Of a DNA stretch of 64,000 nt, positions 15,066 through 23,795 are shown piece by piece (position 1 is the stretch's first letter; each line of letters starts with the position of its first letter). A program made the position numbers and the translations under genes. The notes beneath the pieces were generated by a model. That model saw nothing but the letters and a program-made list of their open reading frames with translations, did no database searches and was not told the origin of the DNA. Source of the DNA: an uncultured Treponema sp. (lineage in GTDB: Bacteria; Spirochaetota; Spirochaetia; Treponematales; Treponemataceae); contig NZ_CAKVAM010000001.1 in assembly GCF_934725225.1 (NCBI RefSeq), forward strand, positions 372,001-436,000. The letters run 5' to 3'.

Positions 15066-16823
15066 ATGGCAGTTGATGAAAAATTACAGACAATACGCCA
15101 CAGTTGTGCGCACGTAATGGCAGAAGCAGTTTTGAATCTTTTTCCGGGAACAAAAATTGCAATCGGTCCTGCGATAGAAAACGGATTTTATTACGATTTT
15201 GATTTTCCGGAAGGACACAAAGTTTGCGCGGAAGATTTTGCTTCAATAGAAAGAGAAATGCGCAAAATTATTTCTGGCAACCATGATTTTATCCGCAAAG
15301 AAGTTTCAAAGGCAGAAGCTCTTGAGCTTTTTAAAGATCAGCCTTACAAAGAAGAGCTTATAAAGGAACTTCCAGAAGGCGAAGTTATAACAACTTATGA
15401 GCAGGACGGCTATCTTGATTTGTGCCGCGGTCCTCATGTTGCGAACACAAAGGAAATAAATCAGCAGTCATTTAAACTTATGAGCATTGCAGGCGCTTAT
15501 TGGAGAGGAGACGTAAAACGTCCGATGCTTACACGCATTTATGCAGTTTGCTTTTACAAGCCGAATGATTTGAAAGATTATCTTACGATGCTTGAAGAGG
15601 CAGACAAACGCGATCACCGCAAGCTTGGCGTGCAGCTTGATTTGTTCCACCTTGATCCGGAAGATCCAGGTCAGATTTTCTGGCATCCGAATGGCTGGAC
15701 AATGTACGTAACTTTGCAGGACTATATGCGCGAAAAAATCCGGAAAGACGGTTATATGGAAGTAAATACGCCGGCTATAATGCCTCGCACTTTGTGGGAG
15801 CGTTCCGGCCACTGGGGACATTACCAGAAAAATATGTTCGTTACTGAAAGCGAAAAGCGAATGTTTGCAATCAAGCCCATGAACTGTCCTGGTGCGCTTG
15901 AAATTTTCAATTCAAGAGTACGCTCTTATAAAGATTTGCCGATGCGTCTTGCGGAATTCGGACATTGCGTTCGTAATGAGCCAAGCGGAACTTTGCATGG
16001 AATTATGCGTGTTCGCGGATTTGTCCAGGATGATGCGCATATTATCTGCACAGAAGATCAGATTGAAAGTGAAGTTTCAAAATTCTGCCGTTTGCTTCTT
16101 GATGTTTACAAGGACTTTGGATTTGACAAAAATCTTCTTGTAAAACTTTCCACAATGCCTGAAGATCATGTTGGCGATTTGGAAACTTGGCAGCACGCGG
16201 AAAAAGCTTTGGCGGCGGCTTGCAATTCAGCGGGAATGGAATATGAAATTCAGCCTGGCGAAGGCGCGTTCTACGGACCTAAGCTTGAGTTTACGCTTAT
16301 AGATGCTCTTGGCCGTCAGTGGCAGTGCGGAACAATTCAGCTTGACTATCAGCTTCCAAGCGCGGAACGTCTTAACGCTGAATATATCGGCGCGGACAAT
16401 CAAAAGCATCATCCTGTAATGCTTCACCGCGCAGTTCTTGGTTCGCTTGAACGTTTCCTTGGAATTCTGATTGAAAATTATGCTGGCGTTTTCCCGGCTT
16501 GGCTTTCGTTTGAACAGGCGGCGGTTGTTCCAGTTGCTCCAGAATTCAATTCTTATGCTGAAAAAGTTGCTGATGAACTAAAATCGCTTGGCGTGCGTGC
16601 AAATGCTTACACAGACGACAGCAACATGAAAAACAAAATCAAGAACATTTCAACGGAACACAGAACTCCGTATATTCTTGTTGTTGGAGAAAAAGAGCAG
16701 GGAGAAAATTCCGTCACTTGCCGCTTTAGATTTTCATCCAAGATTCCGCAGAAAACATTTTCTCTCAAGGAATTTGAAGATTATGTTTTGGACAAAATCA
16801 GAACGCATTACAACGGAATTTAA
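15066..16823 (+). CDS. thrS: threonyl-tRNA synthetase without TGS domain
   Basis: A 585-residue class II synthetase charging tRNA-Thr. It begins at the editing-domain sequence QTIRHSCAHVMAEAV, so the N-terminal TGS domain (about 60 residues in E. coli) is absent. The editing domain, catalytic core (KPMNCPGALEIF, RNEPSGTLHGIMRVRGF with the class II motif 2 Arg, QWQCGTIQLDYQLP) and anticodon-binding domain are complete. The ATG at 15066 is preferred to TTG at 15060 from its distance to the GAGGAA site. Its stop codon overlaps that of the convergent lipoprotein gene by 4 bp. Confidence 0.95.
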   Translation: MAVDEKLQTIRHSCAHVMAEAVLNLFPGTKIAIGPAIENGFYYDFDFPEGHKVCAEDFASIEREMRKIISGNHDFIRKEVSKAEALELFKDQPYKEELIKELPEGEVITTYEQDGYLDLCRGPHVANTKEINQQSFKLMSIAGAYWRGDVKRPMLTRIYAVCFYKPNDLKDYLTMLEEADKRDHRKLGVQLDLFHLDPEDPGQIFWHPNGWTMYVTLQDYMREKIRKDGYMEVNTPAIMPRTLWERSGHWGHYQKNMFVTESEKRMFAIKPMNCPGALEIFNSRVRSYKDLPMRLAEFGHCVRNEPSGTLHGIMRVRGFVQDDAHIICTEDQIESEVSKFCRLLLDVYKDFGFDKNLLVKLSTMPEDHVGDLETWQHAEKALAAACNSAGMEYEIQPGEGAFYGPKLEFTLIDALGRQWQCGTIQLDYQLPSAERLNAEYIGADNQKHHPVMLHRAVLGSLERFLGILIENYAGVFPAWLSFEQAAVVPVAPEFNSYAEKVADELKSLGVRANAYTDDSNMKNKIKNISTEHRTPYILVVGEKEQGENSVTCRFRFSSKIPQKTFSLKEFEDYVLDKIRTHYNGI

Positions 16824-17482
16824 AAATCTATAGAGAAAATTTTTTCTTCAGATAAAGTCAGAAAATCCGTGAGTGGAATAGAAAACCGTTTTGTTTTTCC
16901 GGCAGGCGAAACAAGCGAAAGTTCCACTGCGGATTTTTTTAGTTCCTGCGCAAGATTTTCGCCATAGACAACCGCGACTAAATCCGCATATTCGCTGGCA
17001 GTCATTACTTCGCCTGTAAAAACCGGAGCCATAAGAAGGTCAAAAAAACTTTGTGTTTCAGCAGGAAGCGTTGAAGCCAAATTTTTTATATTTTCCGGGC
17101 TGAATTTTATTTTTAAGGATTTTTCGTTTTGAGAAGCAAAGCTAGAAAAATTTCCAGTTCCAGAAATATTCAGCTTGGAAAATTCTGGAGATGAAACTTT
17201 CGCGTTTTTGAATTCTGAATTTTCTAGCGCGGATTTTATTTTTTTTGTGTCGAAAATTACAATCTCTTTATTTGAATCAAGTCCGCCGCTGGAATTAATT
17301 TCGCTTAGTCCGCTTGAAGCTTCTTTTATTGCGGTCGAAATTGCTTCACCTAAATCAATTTCAGCTGAAAGAGTCTGCAATCCGTTTTTTTCCGCTTTGA
17401 CTTGAACTAAAGATGCGCAGCCTGTAAATGCAAGCAGTGCAAAAAGATAAAAGGTTGCGCATATATATTTTGCTCTTTTCAT
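16820..17482 (-). CDS. lipoprotein, hypothetical
   Basis: A 220-residue lipoprotein with signal peptide ending LLAFTGC (Cys22). The body is Ser/Lys/Glu-rich without recognised motifs, alternating short helices (AISTAIKEASSGLSEI, KIKSALENSEFKNAKV) and strands. The C-terminus TKRFSIPLTDFLTLSEEK suggests a folded domain. It is transcribed on the minus strand and ends inside the thrS stop codon. It may share a transcript with the NlpC/P60 gene 30 bp upstream, which would place both in envelope maintenance. The family is not recognised. Confidence 0.7.
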   Translation of the reverse strand: MKRAKYICATFYLFALLAFTGCASLVQVKAEKNGLQTLSAEIDLGEAISTAIKEASSGLSEINSSGGLDSNKEIVIFDTKKIKSALENSEFKNAKVSSPEFSKLNISGTGNFSSFASQNEKSLKIKFSPENIKNLASTLPAETQSFFDLLMAPVFTGEVMTASEYADLVAVVYGENLAQELKKSAVELSLVSPAGKTKRFSIPLTDFLTLSEEKIFSIDF

Positions 17483-17512
17483 ATTATTGAAAACAGATTT
17501 TTTCGGAAAATG

Positions 17513-18106
17513 TTACTTTTTTTGTACTCTTGCATTTTGCGTTTTTGCGTTCTGAGCTTTTGCATTTTGAGCTTGTACTTTTGTGCGCGGAAGAATTCTT
17601 CCATATCCAAAGAAATGGTTTTTCCAGAAACGCTCGCTGATTAATGTAAGCTGAACTCCTGTTTTTGGTCCGTCGCTTACTGCCGAAACGAAAACGCGCT
17701 TTCCGTTGAATTCAGTGATTGGTCCGCGGTAAACTCCGCAGTAAAGTCCGATGTGTGTTACGCGGTCAGAGTTCGGGTCGTTTTTAAAGAACATCAAGTC
17801 GCCCGGCTCTTTTTCCTTTGAATCGATTTTTAGCACGCGGCTGCTGTTGTAAATTTCGTTTGCGGTTCTCGGAAGCTGAATGCCTGCTCCGTTTTTAACT
17901 GCATAGTCTATGAATCCGCTGCAGTCGAATCCTGTTTCAGGCTCTGTTCCGCCGTAAACATATTTTGTTCCAACAAATGAAAGTGAATACGTTATGAGTT
18001 TCTGCCTTCTTTCTGAAACTTTCGGGGCTGCAAAAATTCCCTGCAAAATCATAAGGGAAAAAATAAAATAAAATGAAAGTTTGTAAATTTTGCTGTGCTT
18101 TTCCAT
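17513..18106 (-). CDS. NlpC/P60 cell-wall hydrolase
   Basis: A 197-residue exported peptidase of the NlpC/P60 family, which cuts peptidoglycan stem peptides. A signal peptide (residues 1-26) precedes the catalytic domain. The nucleophile is Cys62 in TGFDCSGFIDYA, the His is in DRVTHIGLY, and PGDLMFF is the usual strand between them. The C-terminus carries three near-identical five-residue repeats of the form AQNAK, from a 15-bp tandem repeat in DNA, and a basic end. The repeats may change length by recombination. Located next to a lipoprotein gene on the same strand. Confidence 0.9.
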   Translation of the reverse strand: MEKHSKIYKLSFYFIFSLMILQGIFAAPKVSERRQKLITYSLSFVGTKYVYGGTEPETGFDCSGFIDYAVKNGAGIQLPRTANEIYNSSRVLKIDSKEKEPGDLMFFKNDPNSDRVTHIGLYCGVYRGPITEFNGKRVFVSAVSDGPKTGVQLTLISERFWKNHFFGYGRILPRTKVQAQNAKAQNAKTQNARVQKK

Positions 18107-18199
18107 ATTTAATACCTCGGAAAAAATTCGATTTTAGCTTAAAGCCTTTTCAAAAGAATAGTGCCATAATGCCGGAATTTTTTCAAGAAGATAAAAAGG

Positions 18200-18237
18200 T
18201 TTGACATATTGACGTAAAATGTCAAAGTAGATAGACT
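18200..18237 (+). promoter_or_regulatory. fabV promoter with overlapping inverted repeat
   Basis: TTGACG (18209-18214), 17 bp and TAGACT (18232-18237) form a promoter. Its -35 lies inside the inverted repeat TTTGACAT-N11-ATGTCAAA (18200-18226), which is well placed for a repressor. Confidence 0.55.
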
Positions 18238-18275
18238 TTAAAATTATAACTATATTTTTTACAGGAGACTTTAAA

Positions 18276-19493
18276 ATGATTATTAAACCGATGATTCGCA
18301 GCAATATGTGTATCAATGCCCATCCAATTGGCTGCGCAAAAGAAACTGAAAATCAGATTAATTATGTTATAGCTCAGAAAGCCAAGCGCGGAACAAAGAC
18401 TTTGGCGGAAGGCGGAAAAGCTCCAAAAACTGTTCTTGTTCTTGGATGCTCTACAGGCTACGGACTTGCAAGCAGAATTGCAGCCGCTTTTGAATACGGA
18501 GCTGACACAATCGGAGTTTCATTTGAAAAACAGCCTACACAGGTAAAAGGCGGAACTCCTGGCTGGTACAACAACATGGCGTTTGACAAGGCCGCAGAAA
18601 AAGCCGGATTAAAAGCAAAGACTTTCAATGCGGATGCTTACAGCGATGAATGCCGCGCGGAAGTTATAAAGCAGCTTAAAGACTGGGGCGCAAAAGCTGA
18701 CCTTGTTATTTATTCATTGGCAAGCCCTGTACGCACAGACCCAGATACAAAAGTTATGTACCGTTCAGTAATCAAGCCTATCAATCAGGTTTATTCCGGA
18801 GCATCTCTTGATATGATGACTGGAAAAATTACTCAGGCTTCAACACAGCCAGCGGAAGGAGATGAAATTCCGAACACTGTAAAAGTAATGGGCGGCGAAG
18901 ACTGGGAAAGATGGATTAAGCAGCTTTCAGAAGCGGATGTTCTTGCAGACGGATGCCGCACTTTGGCTTATTCTTACATCGGACCTTCTCTTTCTCATCC
19001 AATTTACCGCGACGGAACAATCGGCGAGGCAAAAAAAGATTTGGAAAAGCGCGCGCACAATATTGATGCCGCTCTTAAAGCAAAAGGCGGAGCTGCTTAT
19101 GTAAGCGTCAACAAGGGACTTATTACTCGTTCATCTTCAGTTATTCCGATTATCACACAGTATCTTGGAGTTCTTTTCAAGATTATGAAGAAGCAGGGAA
19201 CTCACGAAGGATGCATTGAGCAGATGGAGCGTTTGTTTGCTGAGCGTCTTTATACTGCCGACGGAAAAGTTCCTGTAGATTCAGAAAATAGAATCCGCAT
19301 GGATGACTGGGAAATGGATCCAAAAGTTCAGGACGAAGTAAACAAAGTTATGCCGGCTGTTACAGAAGAAAATGTAAACGAGCTTGTTGACTTGGACGGA
19401 ATCCGCCATGACTTCTTGATTATAAATGGCTTCGATGTTGACGGCGTTGACTACAACAAAGAAGTTACAGACATGACAAAAATCGAATACTAA
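18276..19493 (+). CDS. fabV: trans-2-enoyl-CoA reductase (FabV/Ter)
   Basis: A 405-residue NADH-dependent reductase that turns crotonyl-CoA (or enoyl-ACP) into the saturated form. The T. denticola homologue, Ter, is the well-studied member. The cofactor fold shows GCSTGYGLASRIAAAF from residue 57. The catalytic Y-x8-K is visible as YRDGTIGEAK, and the C-terminus has the FabV end (…LVDLDGIRHDFLIINGF). AGGAGA precedes the ATG. It is monocistronic, with an inverted repeat across its promoter. Role: final step of fatty-acid elongation or of butyrate-type fermentation. Confidence 0.97.
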   Translation: MIIKPMIRSNMCINAHPIGCAKETENQINYVIAQKAKRGTKTLAEGGKAPKTVLVLGCSTGYGLASRIAAAFEYGADTIGVSFEKQPTQVKGGTPGWYNNMAFDKAAEKAGLKAKTFNADAYSDECRAEVIKQLKDWGAKADLVIYSLASPVRTDPDTKVMYRSVIKPINQVYSGASLDMMTGKITQASTQPAEGDEIPNTVKVMGGEDWERWIKQLSEADVLADGCRTLAYSYIGPSLSHPIYRDGTIGEAKKDLEKRAHNIDAALKAKGGAAYVSVNKGLITRSSSVIPIITQYLGVLFKIMKKQGTHEGCIEQMERLFAERLYTADGKVPVDSENRIRMDDWEMDPKVQDEVNKVMPAVTEENVNELVDLDGIRHDFLIINGFDVDGVDYNKEVTDMTKIEY

Positions 19494-19499
19494 CTTTAT

Positions 19500-19613
19500 T
19501 GTCATTAACTGTGTAAAATATTATTGCCGGGCATAGACCCGGTGATGTTTACATGGCAAACTCAGTCAGCAATCTATTTGCATTAGATTCCCGCATTAAG
19601 TGCGGGAATGACA
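19500..19613. repeat. dispersed palindromic repeat (TGTCATT…AATGACA)
   Basis: It begins TGTCATT and ends AATGACA. Inside are CCGGG-N6-CCCGG (19527-19542) and the hairpin ATTCCCGCA-TTAAG-TGCGGGAAT (19587-19609). It lies between fabV and a convergent barrel gene, so it may also end both transcripts. Confidence 0.7.
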
Positions 19614-19653
19614 TTTGTTTTTACCGAAATTTAAAATTCAGCCTGATATTTTT

Positions 19654-20799
19654 TTAGAATACAACGCAGACGCCGGCACCAACGGAATTTTTTCTTCTGT
19701 CGGTGTCTGTGGAAATGTCGCCGTATACAGTCGCGGTAAATCCTTTTGCAATTTCAAAGTCAACACGAGGAATTATGTTTGCATAAGTGTCTGTGTCTCC
19801 TTTGTAGCGGCTGTCGAAAATTCTGATTGTGCTTTCGACGCTTAATGAAAGGTTGTCTAGCAAGTTGTATTTTACAGCCGGAATTATAGAAAAGAAATTC
19901 AAAGTGTCGCCGTCTTTATCTGTGTAAGTTTCATCTCTAAAATGCTGATAGCTTGCGATTCCCAGGAGCAATTTGTCAATTCCTGTGTACTCAATGTTTT
20001 CAACAAAAACAAACTGGGCTGGTTTCATTTTCTGAATTTCCGCTTTTCCCATTCTGAATTCGTTTCGTGTTTTTTGCTTCTGGTAAATTCCTTCCGCGCT
20101 GAATTTAATTCCGTTTGCAAACTTTAAATTTACATTTGCGTATCCTGCTCCGGCTGCGGCAACTGCTCCCCTGAAGCTAAAGAAATCCTTTGTAAAATTT
20201 ATTCCGCCCACGAATGCGTTTTTTCCGAATTCTTTTGTTCCGCTGTCATAACCGTCTTTTCGTGGATAAAATTTTTCGCCTTTTTGATATGAATACAAAT
20301 AATCCTGAACGATTGCGCCGCCGATTTTCAGCTCTGGCAAAATTGAATAAACCGCATAGCCGCCAGTTTTTTTTGTGATAAATGTAAATTGCTCAAATCC
20401 GGTTGAAGTAAAAAACATATCTTTTATTCTTCCGCCAGAAACAAAAAGTTTTTGGTCAAGAAATTTTCCCCAGGCGTTTGCGTAAGTTATCATTTTTTCA
20501 TTGAAAGCGATTTTGTCAAATGAACCTGCGTACTGGTATCTTGCGCTTGCACCGAATTTTTTTTCTGTTCCGATGAATTCGCCGTCGAGCCTTATGCGGG
20601 AAAATTCATCGTCGCCAAAATAATCGCCCTTTGTCCAAGTTGTCGCGGAAAATGAATTGATGTCGGCATTGTCTTCGCCTTTTGCGCCGTCAAATGCAGT
20701 TGAAATTCCAGAGCGGACATGACCTGAAAGTTTAAAATTCTGCGCGGAAACAAAAACTGATGCGCCCGCCAGAATTGCTAAAAAAAAATATTTCTTCAT
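19654..20799 (-). CDS. outer-membrane beta-barrel protein
   Basis: A 381-residue protein with signal peptide (MKKYFFLAILAGASVFVSAQ) and a porin-like series of amphipathic strands (FKLSGHVRSGIS, RIRLDGEFIG, KFGASARYQYAG). It ends GAGVCVVF with a terminal Phe as in BAM substrates. The start at 20799 is chosen over an in-frame codon at 20850 because AGAGG and the signal peptide begin there. It is divergent from a LacI-type regulator 213 bp away, which may control it. Substrate is unknown; a sugar or oligosaccharide is a guess from the neighbour only. Confidence 0.78.
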   Translation of the reverse strand: MKKYFFLAILAGASVFVSAQNFKLSGHVRSGISTAFDGAKGEDNADINSFSATTWTKGDYFGDDEFSRIRLDGEFIGTEKKFGASARYQYAGSFDKIAFNEKMITYANAWGKFLDQKLFVSGGRIKDMFFTSTGFEQFTFITKKTGGYAVYSILPELKIGGAIVQDYLYSYQKGEKFYPRKDGYDSGTKEFGKNAFVGGINFTKDFFSFRGAVAAAGAGYANVNLKFANGIKFSAEGIYQKQKTRNEFRMGKAEIQKMKPAQFVFVENIEYTGIDKLLLGIASYQHFRDETYTDKDGDTLNFFSIIPAVKYNLLDNLSLSVESTIRIFDSRYKGDTDTYANIIPRVDFEIAKGFTATVYGDISTDTDRRKNSVGAGVCVVF

Positions 20800-20909
20800 A
20801 GAAAACCTCTTATGTTGCCTTATGCTAACGATTTTGCCATTGCTGTTCAACTATTCAAAAAACTTAGGCTTCCAATATTCATTCAAGTTGTTTATAATTT
20901 ATATCTAGC

Positions 20910-20984
20910 TGTCATTATCGGGCTTGACCCGGTAATCTATTGAAAATTTATAACAGATTCCCATGTCATAGCATGAGAATGACA
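20910..20984. repeat. dispersed palindromic repeat
   Basis: TGTCATTATCGGGC opens the unit and GAATGACA closes it. It contains CGGGCTTGACCCG and a degenerate CCCATG…CATGAG palindrome. It sits between two divergent genes. Confidence 0.65.
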
Positions 20985-21012
20985 GTATAAAATCGAACCT
21001 TAAGGTGAAAAT

Positions 21013-22035
21013 ATGAAATCTGCGGTTACTCAAAACGATGTCGCAAAAGAAGCCGGCGTAACACGGAGCATGGTAAGCTATGTTATAAGCGGAAACTCTG
21101 ACCGTTCAGTTGCTCCAGAAACACGCAAAAGAATTTTGGATGCAATCGAGCGTCTTGGCTACAGACCGAACAAGGCGGCGCAGGCTTTGCAGCAAGGCGA
21201 TGTTGGTTTTGCGGCGAATAAGCTTGGCGTTGTCCTTTGCGCTTCCGAAACTTTTTTGCGTCCGTATTATGCGGAAATTCTTTCTGGAATTCACCTTGAA
21301 GCCCATGAGCAGAATTTTCAGGTGAGCTTTATAAGATTTTTCCATGAGCTGAAAAATCCGGTTTTGTTTAACAGTTTGATTCACGAAGAGGAAATCGGCG
21401 GACTGATTCTTGTTGCGACAGATCAGTGCCTGAAAACTGACGAAGATAAAAAAATCATCGACAAAATAAAAGAGCGTCTTTCTAAAATTGTCTGCGTTGA
21501 ATTTCAGTACGAAGGCTTGAGCAGTGTTATGTTTGACAGGCAGGCAACTGCGCAGCGGGCAACAGAATATTTGATTCAAAAAGGTTTTTCAGAGATTGGA
21601 TATATTGGCGAAGACGATGACCGCGTGCATGGAGTTCAGCTTGCTTTGGCTGAAAAAAATCTTGATGCAAAACGGGACAGTTTTTTTATTGCTGAAACTT
21701 TTGACATGAGCGGCGGATTCAAAGCGGTAGATTCTTTTCCGGCTGATAAAAAAATTCCACGCGCAATTGTCTGCGGTTCTGATGAAGTTGCAATTGGAGT
21801 TCTTCGCGGCTTGAGCAAAAAAAATATTTCTGTTCCAGGCGATGTTGCGATAATCAGCATAGATAATATTGAAATTTCAGAATACACGTGTCCGCCTTTG
21901 ACCACGATGAATGTGCAGAAAAAAGCAATGGGCGAGCAGGCTGTAAAAATGATTGTTTCTGGAACGGCAGGAAAAGATGAAAATGCGATTAAAATTATGC
22001 TTCCGTCTTCTCTTGTTGTGCGCGAGTCTTGTTAG
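21013..22035 (+). CDS. LacI-family transcriptional regulator
   Basis: A 340-residue repressor-type protein. The N-terminal helix-turn-helix and hinge read TQNDVAKEAGVTRSMVSYVI, then RILDAIERLGYRPNKAAQAL. The rest is a periplasmic-binding-protein-like sensor domain (SEIGYIGEDDDR, AIVCGSDEVAIGVL, ISIDNIEISEY) that normally binds a sugar. AAGGTG precedes the ATG. It is divergent from the barrel gene at 19654-20799, a likely target. Its 3' end overlaps the convergent queH gene by 41 bp. Confidence 0.92.
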   Translation: MKSAVTQNDVAKEAGVTRSMVSYVISGNSDRSVAPETRKRILDAIERLGYRPNKAAQALQQGDVGFAANKLGVVLCASETFLRPYYAEILSGIHLEAHEQNFQVSFIRFFHELKNPVLFNSLIHEEEIGGLILVATDQCLKTDEDKKIIDKIKERLSKIVCVEFQYEGLSSVMFDRQATAQRATEYLIQKGFSEIGYIGEDDDRVHGVQLALAEKNLDAKRDSFFIAETFDMSGGFKAVDSFPADKKIPRAIVCGSDEVAIGVLRGLSKKNISVPGDVAIISIDNIEISEYTCPPLTTMNVQKKAMGEQAVKMIVSGTAGKDENAIKIMLPSSLVVRESC

Positions 22036-22672
22036 AATTTTCTGCGGAAAAAATGCAGCCGCAATATTGCTGCCGGTAAAGTGAAAATTCTTTGCTAAGC
22101 TCAAGGCTTCTAAGAAAACCGCCTTTCTTTTTAAAGTCAGAAAAAAGCCACTTTGGTTTTCCGTTTGCGCATTCAGAAAGTTCTTTTCCAATTTGATTTA
22201 TTTTTTCTGAATCTTTAAATGGACTTATTGAAAGCGTTGTGCAAAAATAATCAAAGTTGTTTTTTTTCGCAAATTCAAAAGCGCGCTTCAGCCTGAACTT
22301 GTAGCATCTTCTGCAGCGTTCTCCTTTTTCTGGCTCTGTGGCAAGCTCTGGATTTTCCTTGATTTTTATTGCGTCATAGAATTCCTGCGGAATATAACAA
22401 TCTTCCACGAGCTTTACAGAATTTTCTTTTGCTGGAAAAAATTCAGGAAGAAATTTTTTTAGTTCTTCAAGCCGTCTTTTGTATTCTTCTTCTGGAAAAA
22501 TATTTGGATTGTAATACAAGATTGTTATATCAAAAAATGAAGCAAGAAATTCCAAAACATAAGATGAGCAAGGCGCGCAGCAAGCATGAAGCAAAAGTTT
22601 TGGCCTGTTTTCCATTGGAGTGTTTTGCTTTAGAGATGAAAGAATTTTTTCAAGTTCGATTTGATAATTCAT
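21995..22672 (-). CDS. queH: epoxyqueuosine reductase QueH
   Basis: A 225-residue iron-sulfur protein (former DUF208) that reduces epoxyqueuosine to queuosine in tRNA, the non-QueG route. Signature motifs are LLLHACCAPCSS near residue 28, ILYYNPNIFPEEEY, CRRCYKFRL (CxxC), and the terminal YRQQYCGCIFS. Length is a little above the usual 190-210 because of an Asn/Gln/Lys-rich tail that overlaps the LacI gene. It starts 1 nt after the stop of the lipid-kinase gene, so the two form an operon. Confidence 0.93.
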   Translation of the reverse strand: MNYQIELEKILSSLKQNTPMENRPKLLLHACCAPCSSYVLEFLASFFDITILYYNPNIFPEEEYKRRLEELKKFLPEFFPAKENSVKLVEDCYIPQEFYDAIKIKENPELATEPEKGERCRRCYKFRLKRAFEFAKKNNFDYFCTTLSISPFKDSEKINQIGKELSECANGKPKWLFSDFKKKGGFLRSLELSKEFSLYRQQYCGCIFSAENSNKTRAQQEKTEA

Positions 22673-22673
22673 T

Positions 22674-23603
22674 TTAAATGCCGATTATTTTTAGTTTTTT
22701 TTCAAAAGTGCGGACTGTTATTTCAGAAGTTTTTTGGTAAACTTCGCCGTCTGTGTGCAGCCAAAGCGGAATTGTTGTTTTGAATGTTGCGCTTGAAAAT
22801 TCTATTAAATTTATTCCGGGAAAAATTCCGTGCAGTCCAAAAAAAGCAGTTGGCAATGCAAAAAGAATTCCAGGAACTGTTTTGTTGTTCACAATGCACA
22901 AATTCATTTTTCCGTCTGCGGGATTTGCCTTTGGACAAAATTTAAATCCGCCGCCTTCATAGCGATGAACCATTGAAGCCGCAAAAAGAAATTTCGGAAG
23001 AACAAGTTTTTTGCCATTGTCAAATTCAACTGTGCAATTCGCCTTTGGAGCATGAATAATCTGATTCAATGCGATTGCAAGATACGTCAGTTTTCCAAGT
23101 CCGAATTTATTTAAATTTCTTTTTATAAATGAATGTGAGGATTTTTGGCAGACCGCCGCGTCAAATCCCAAGCCTGCGCTTACAACAAATTTTCTTTTTG
23201 TTTTTTCTGCAATCACTTCACCCAAATCCAATTCAGCTGGCTTTGTTGCTGAAAGAATTTTTTCAAGGCATTTTTTTACTGACTTTGAAATTTTCATGTC
23301 GCGCGCAAAATCGTTGCTTGAGCCAGTCGGAATGTATGCGAGCATTACAGTTTCAAAATTTTGTATTCCCTGAACTGCGTCATTTAAAGTTCCGTCACCG
23401 CCAAGAATTACAATTGTGCAGTTTTTTTCTGCTGAAGATTTTCCGCTGATTTTGGAGCAGATTTTTGTAACGTCTCCGTGCTCTTTTGAAAATTCAACAT
23501 CGTATAAAATTTTTCTTGAAATCAAAACCGGCTCAATTTTTCTTTTCCACAAACGAAGACCTTTGCCTGAGCGCGAAACTGGATTTACAATAAAATGAAA
23601 CAT
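22674..23603 (-). CDS. diacylglycerol/lipid kinase family protein (YegS/DgkB-like)
   Basis: A 309-residue DAGK-catalytic-domain protein, which phosphorylates diacylglycerol or a related lipid using ATP. The nucleotide-binding motifs are VILGGDGTLNDAV at about 69-81 and YIPTGSSNDFARD at about 98-110. The C-terminal domain contains the DGE triad (LHTDGEVY) near the end. The mRNA is predicted leaderless: the -10 lies 6 bp before the ATG. First gene of a two-gene unit with queH. Substrate within the family cannot be decided. Confidence 0.9.
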   Translation of the reverse strand: MFHFIVNPVSRSGKGLRLWKRKIEPVLISRKILYDVEFSKEHGDVTKICSKISGKSSAEKNCTIVILGGDGTLNDAVQGIQNFETVMLAYIPTGSSNDFARDMKISKSVKKCLEKILSATKPAELDLGEVIAEKTKRKFVVSAGLGFDAAVCQKSSHSFIKRNLNKFGLGKLTYLAIALNQIIHAPKANCTVEFDNGKKLVLPKFLFAASMVHRYEGGGFKFCPKANPADGKMNLCIVNNKTVPGILFALPTAFFGLHGIFPGINLIEFSSATFKTTIPLWLHTDGEVYQKTSEITVRTFEKKLKIIGI

Positions 23604-23609
23604 TCAAAA

Positions 23610-23638
23610 AGAATAGCACAAAAATGCAAAAACGTCAG
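23610..23638 (-). promoter_or_regulatory. lipid-kinase promoter (leaderless)
   Basis: On the minus strand CTGACG (23633-23638), 17 bp, TATTCT (23610-23615), then 6 bp to the ATG at 23603. Confidence 0.55.
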
Positions 23639-23642
23639 TGGA

Positions 23643-23671
23643 TTGTTTTTTTCTTTTTCCTCTGATAAAAT
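23643..23671 (+). promoter_or_regulatory. promoter for the EIIC-like gene
   Basis: TTGTTT (23643-23648), 17 bp, TAAAAT (23666-23671). It gives a leader of about 118 nt. Confidence 0.55.
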
Positions 23672-23694
23672 AAAATTGTAACGATGATTACGTT

Positions 23695-23750
23695 GTGATG
23701 ACTGTCGGTTGAATCCTACAACCTAACGAGCCTACGAACGCTCCTATCAC
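23695..23750 (+). promoter_or_regulatory. three-way-junction leader, riboswitch candidate
   Basis: GTGATG (23695-23700) closes with TATCAC (23745-23750). Inside are two hairpins: GGTTG-AATCCTA-CAACC (23707-23723) and GAGC-CTACGAAC-GCTC (23728-23743). The layout resembles small three-way-junction aptamers, but the conserved bases of purine, TPP or c-di-GMP riboswitches are not present. No terminator follows, so translational control would be expected. Confidence 0.45.
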
Positions 23751-23795
23751 TGCATTTCCAAGTAAGCAATCTAAAAAAATTTTAAAGGACTCTTT

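Noticed and set aside
23695..23750. Integron attC site
   Set aside because: Two short hairpins in a junction, but no paired RYYYAAC/GTTRRRY ends.
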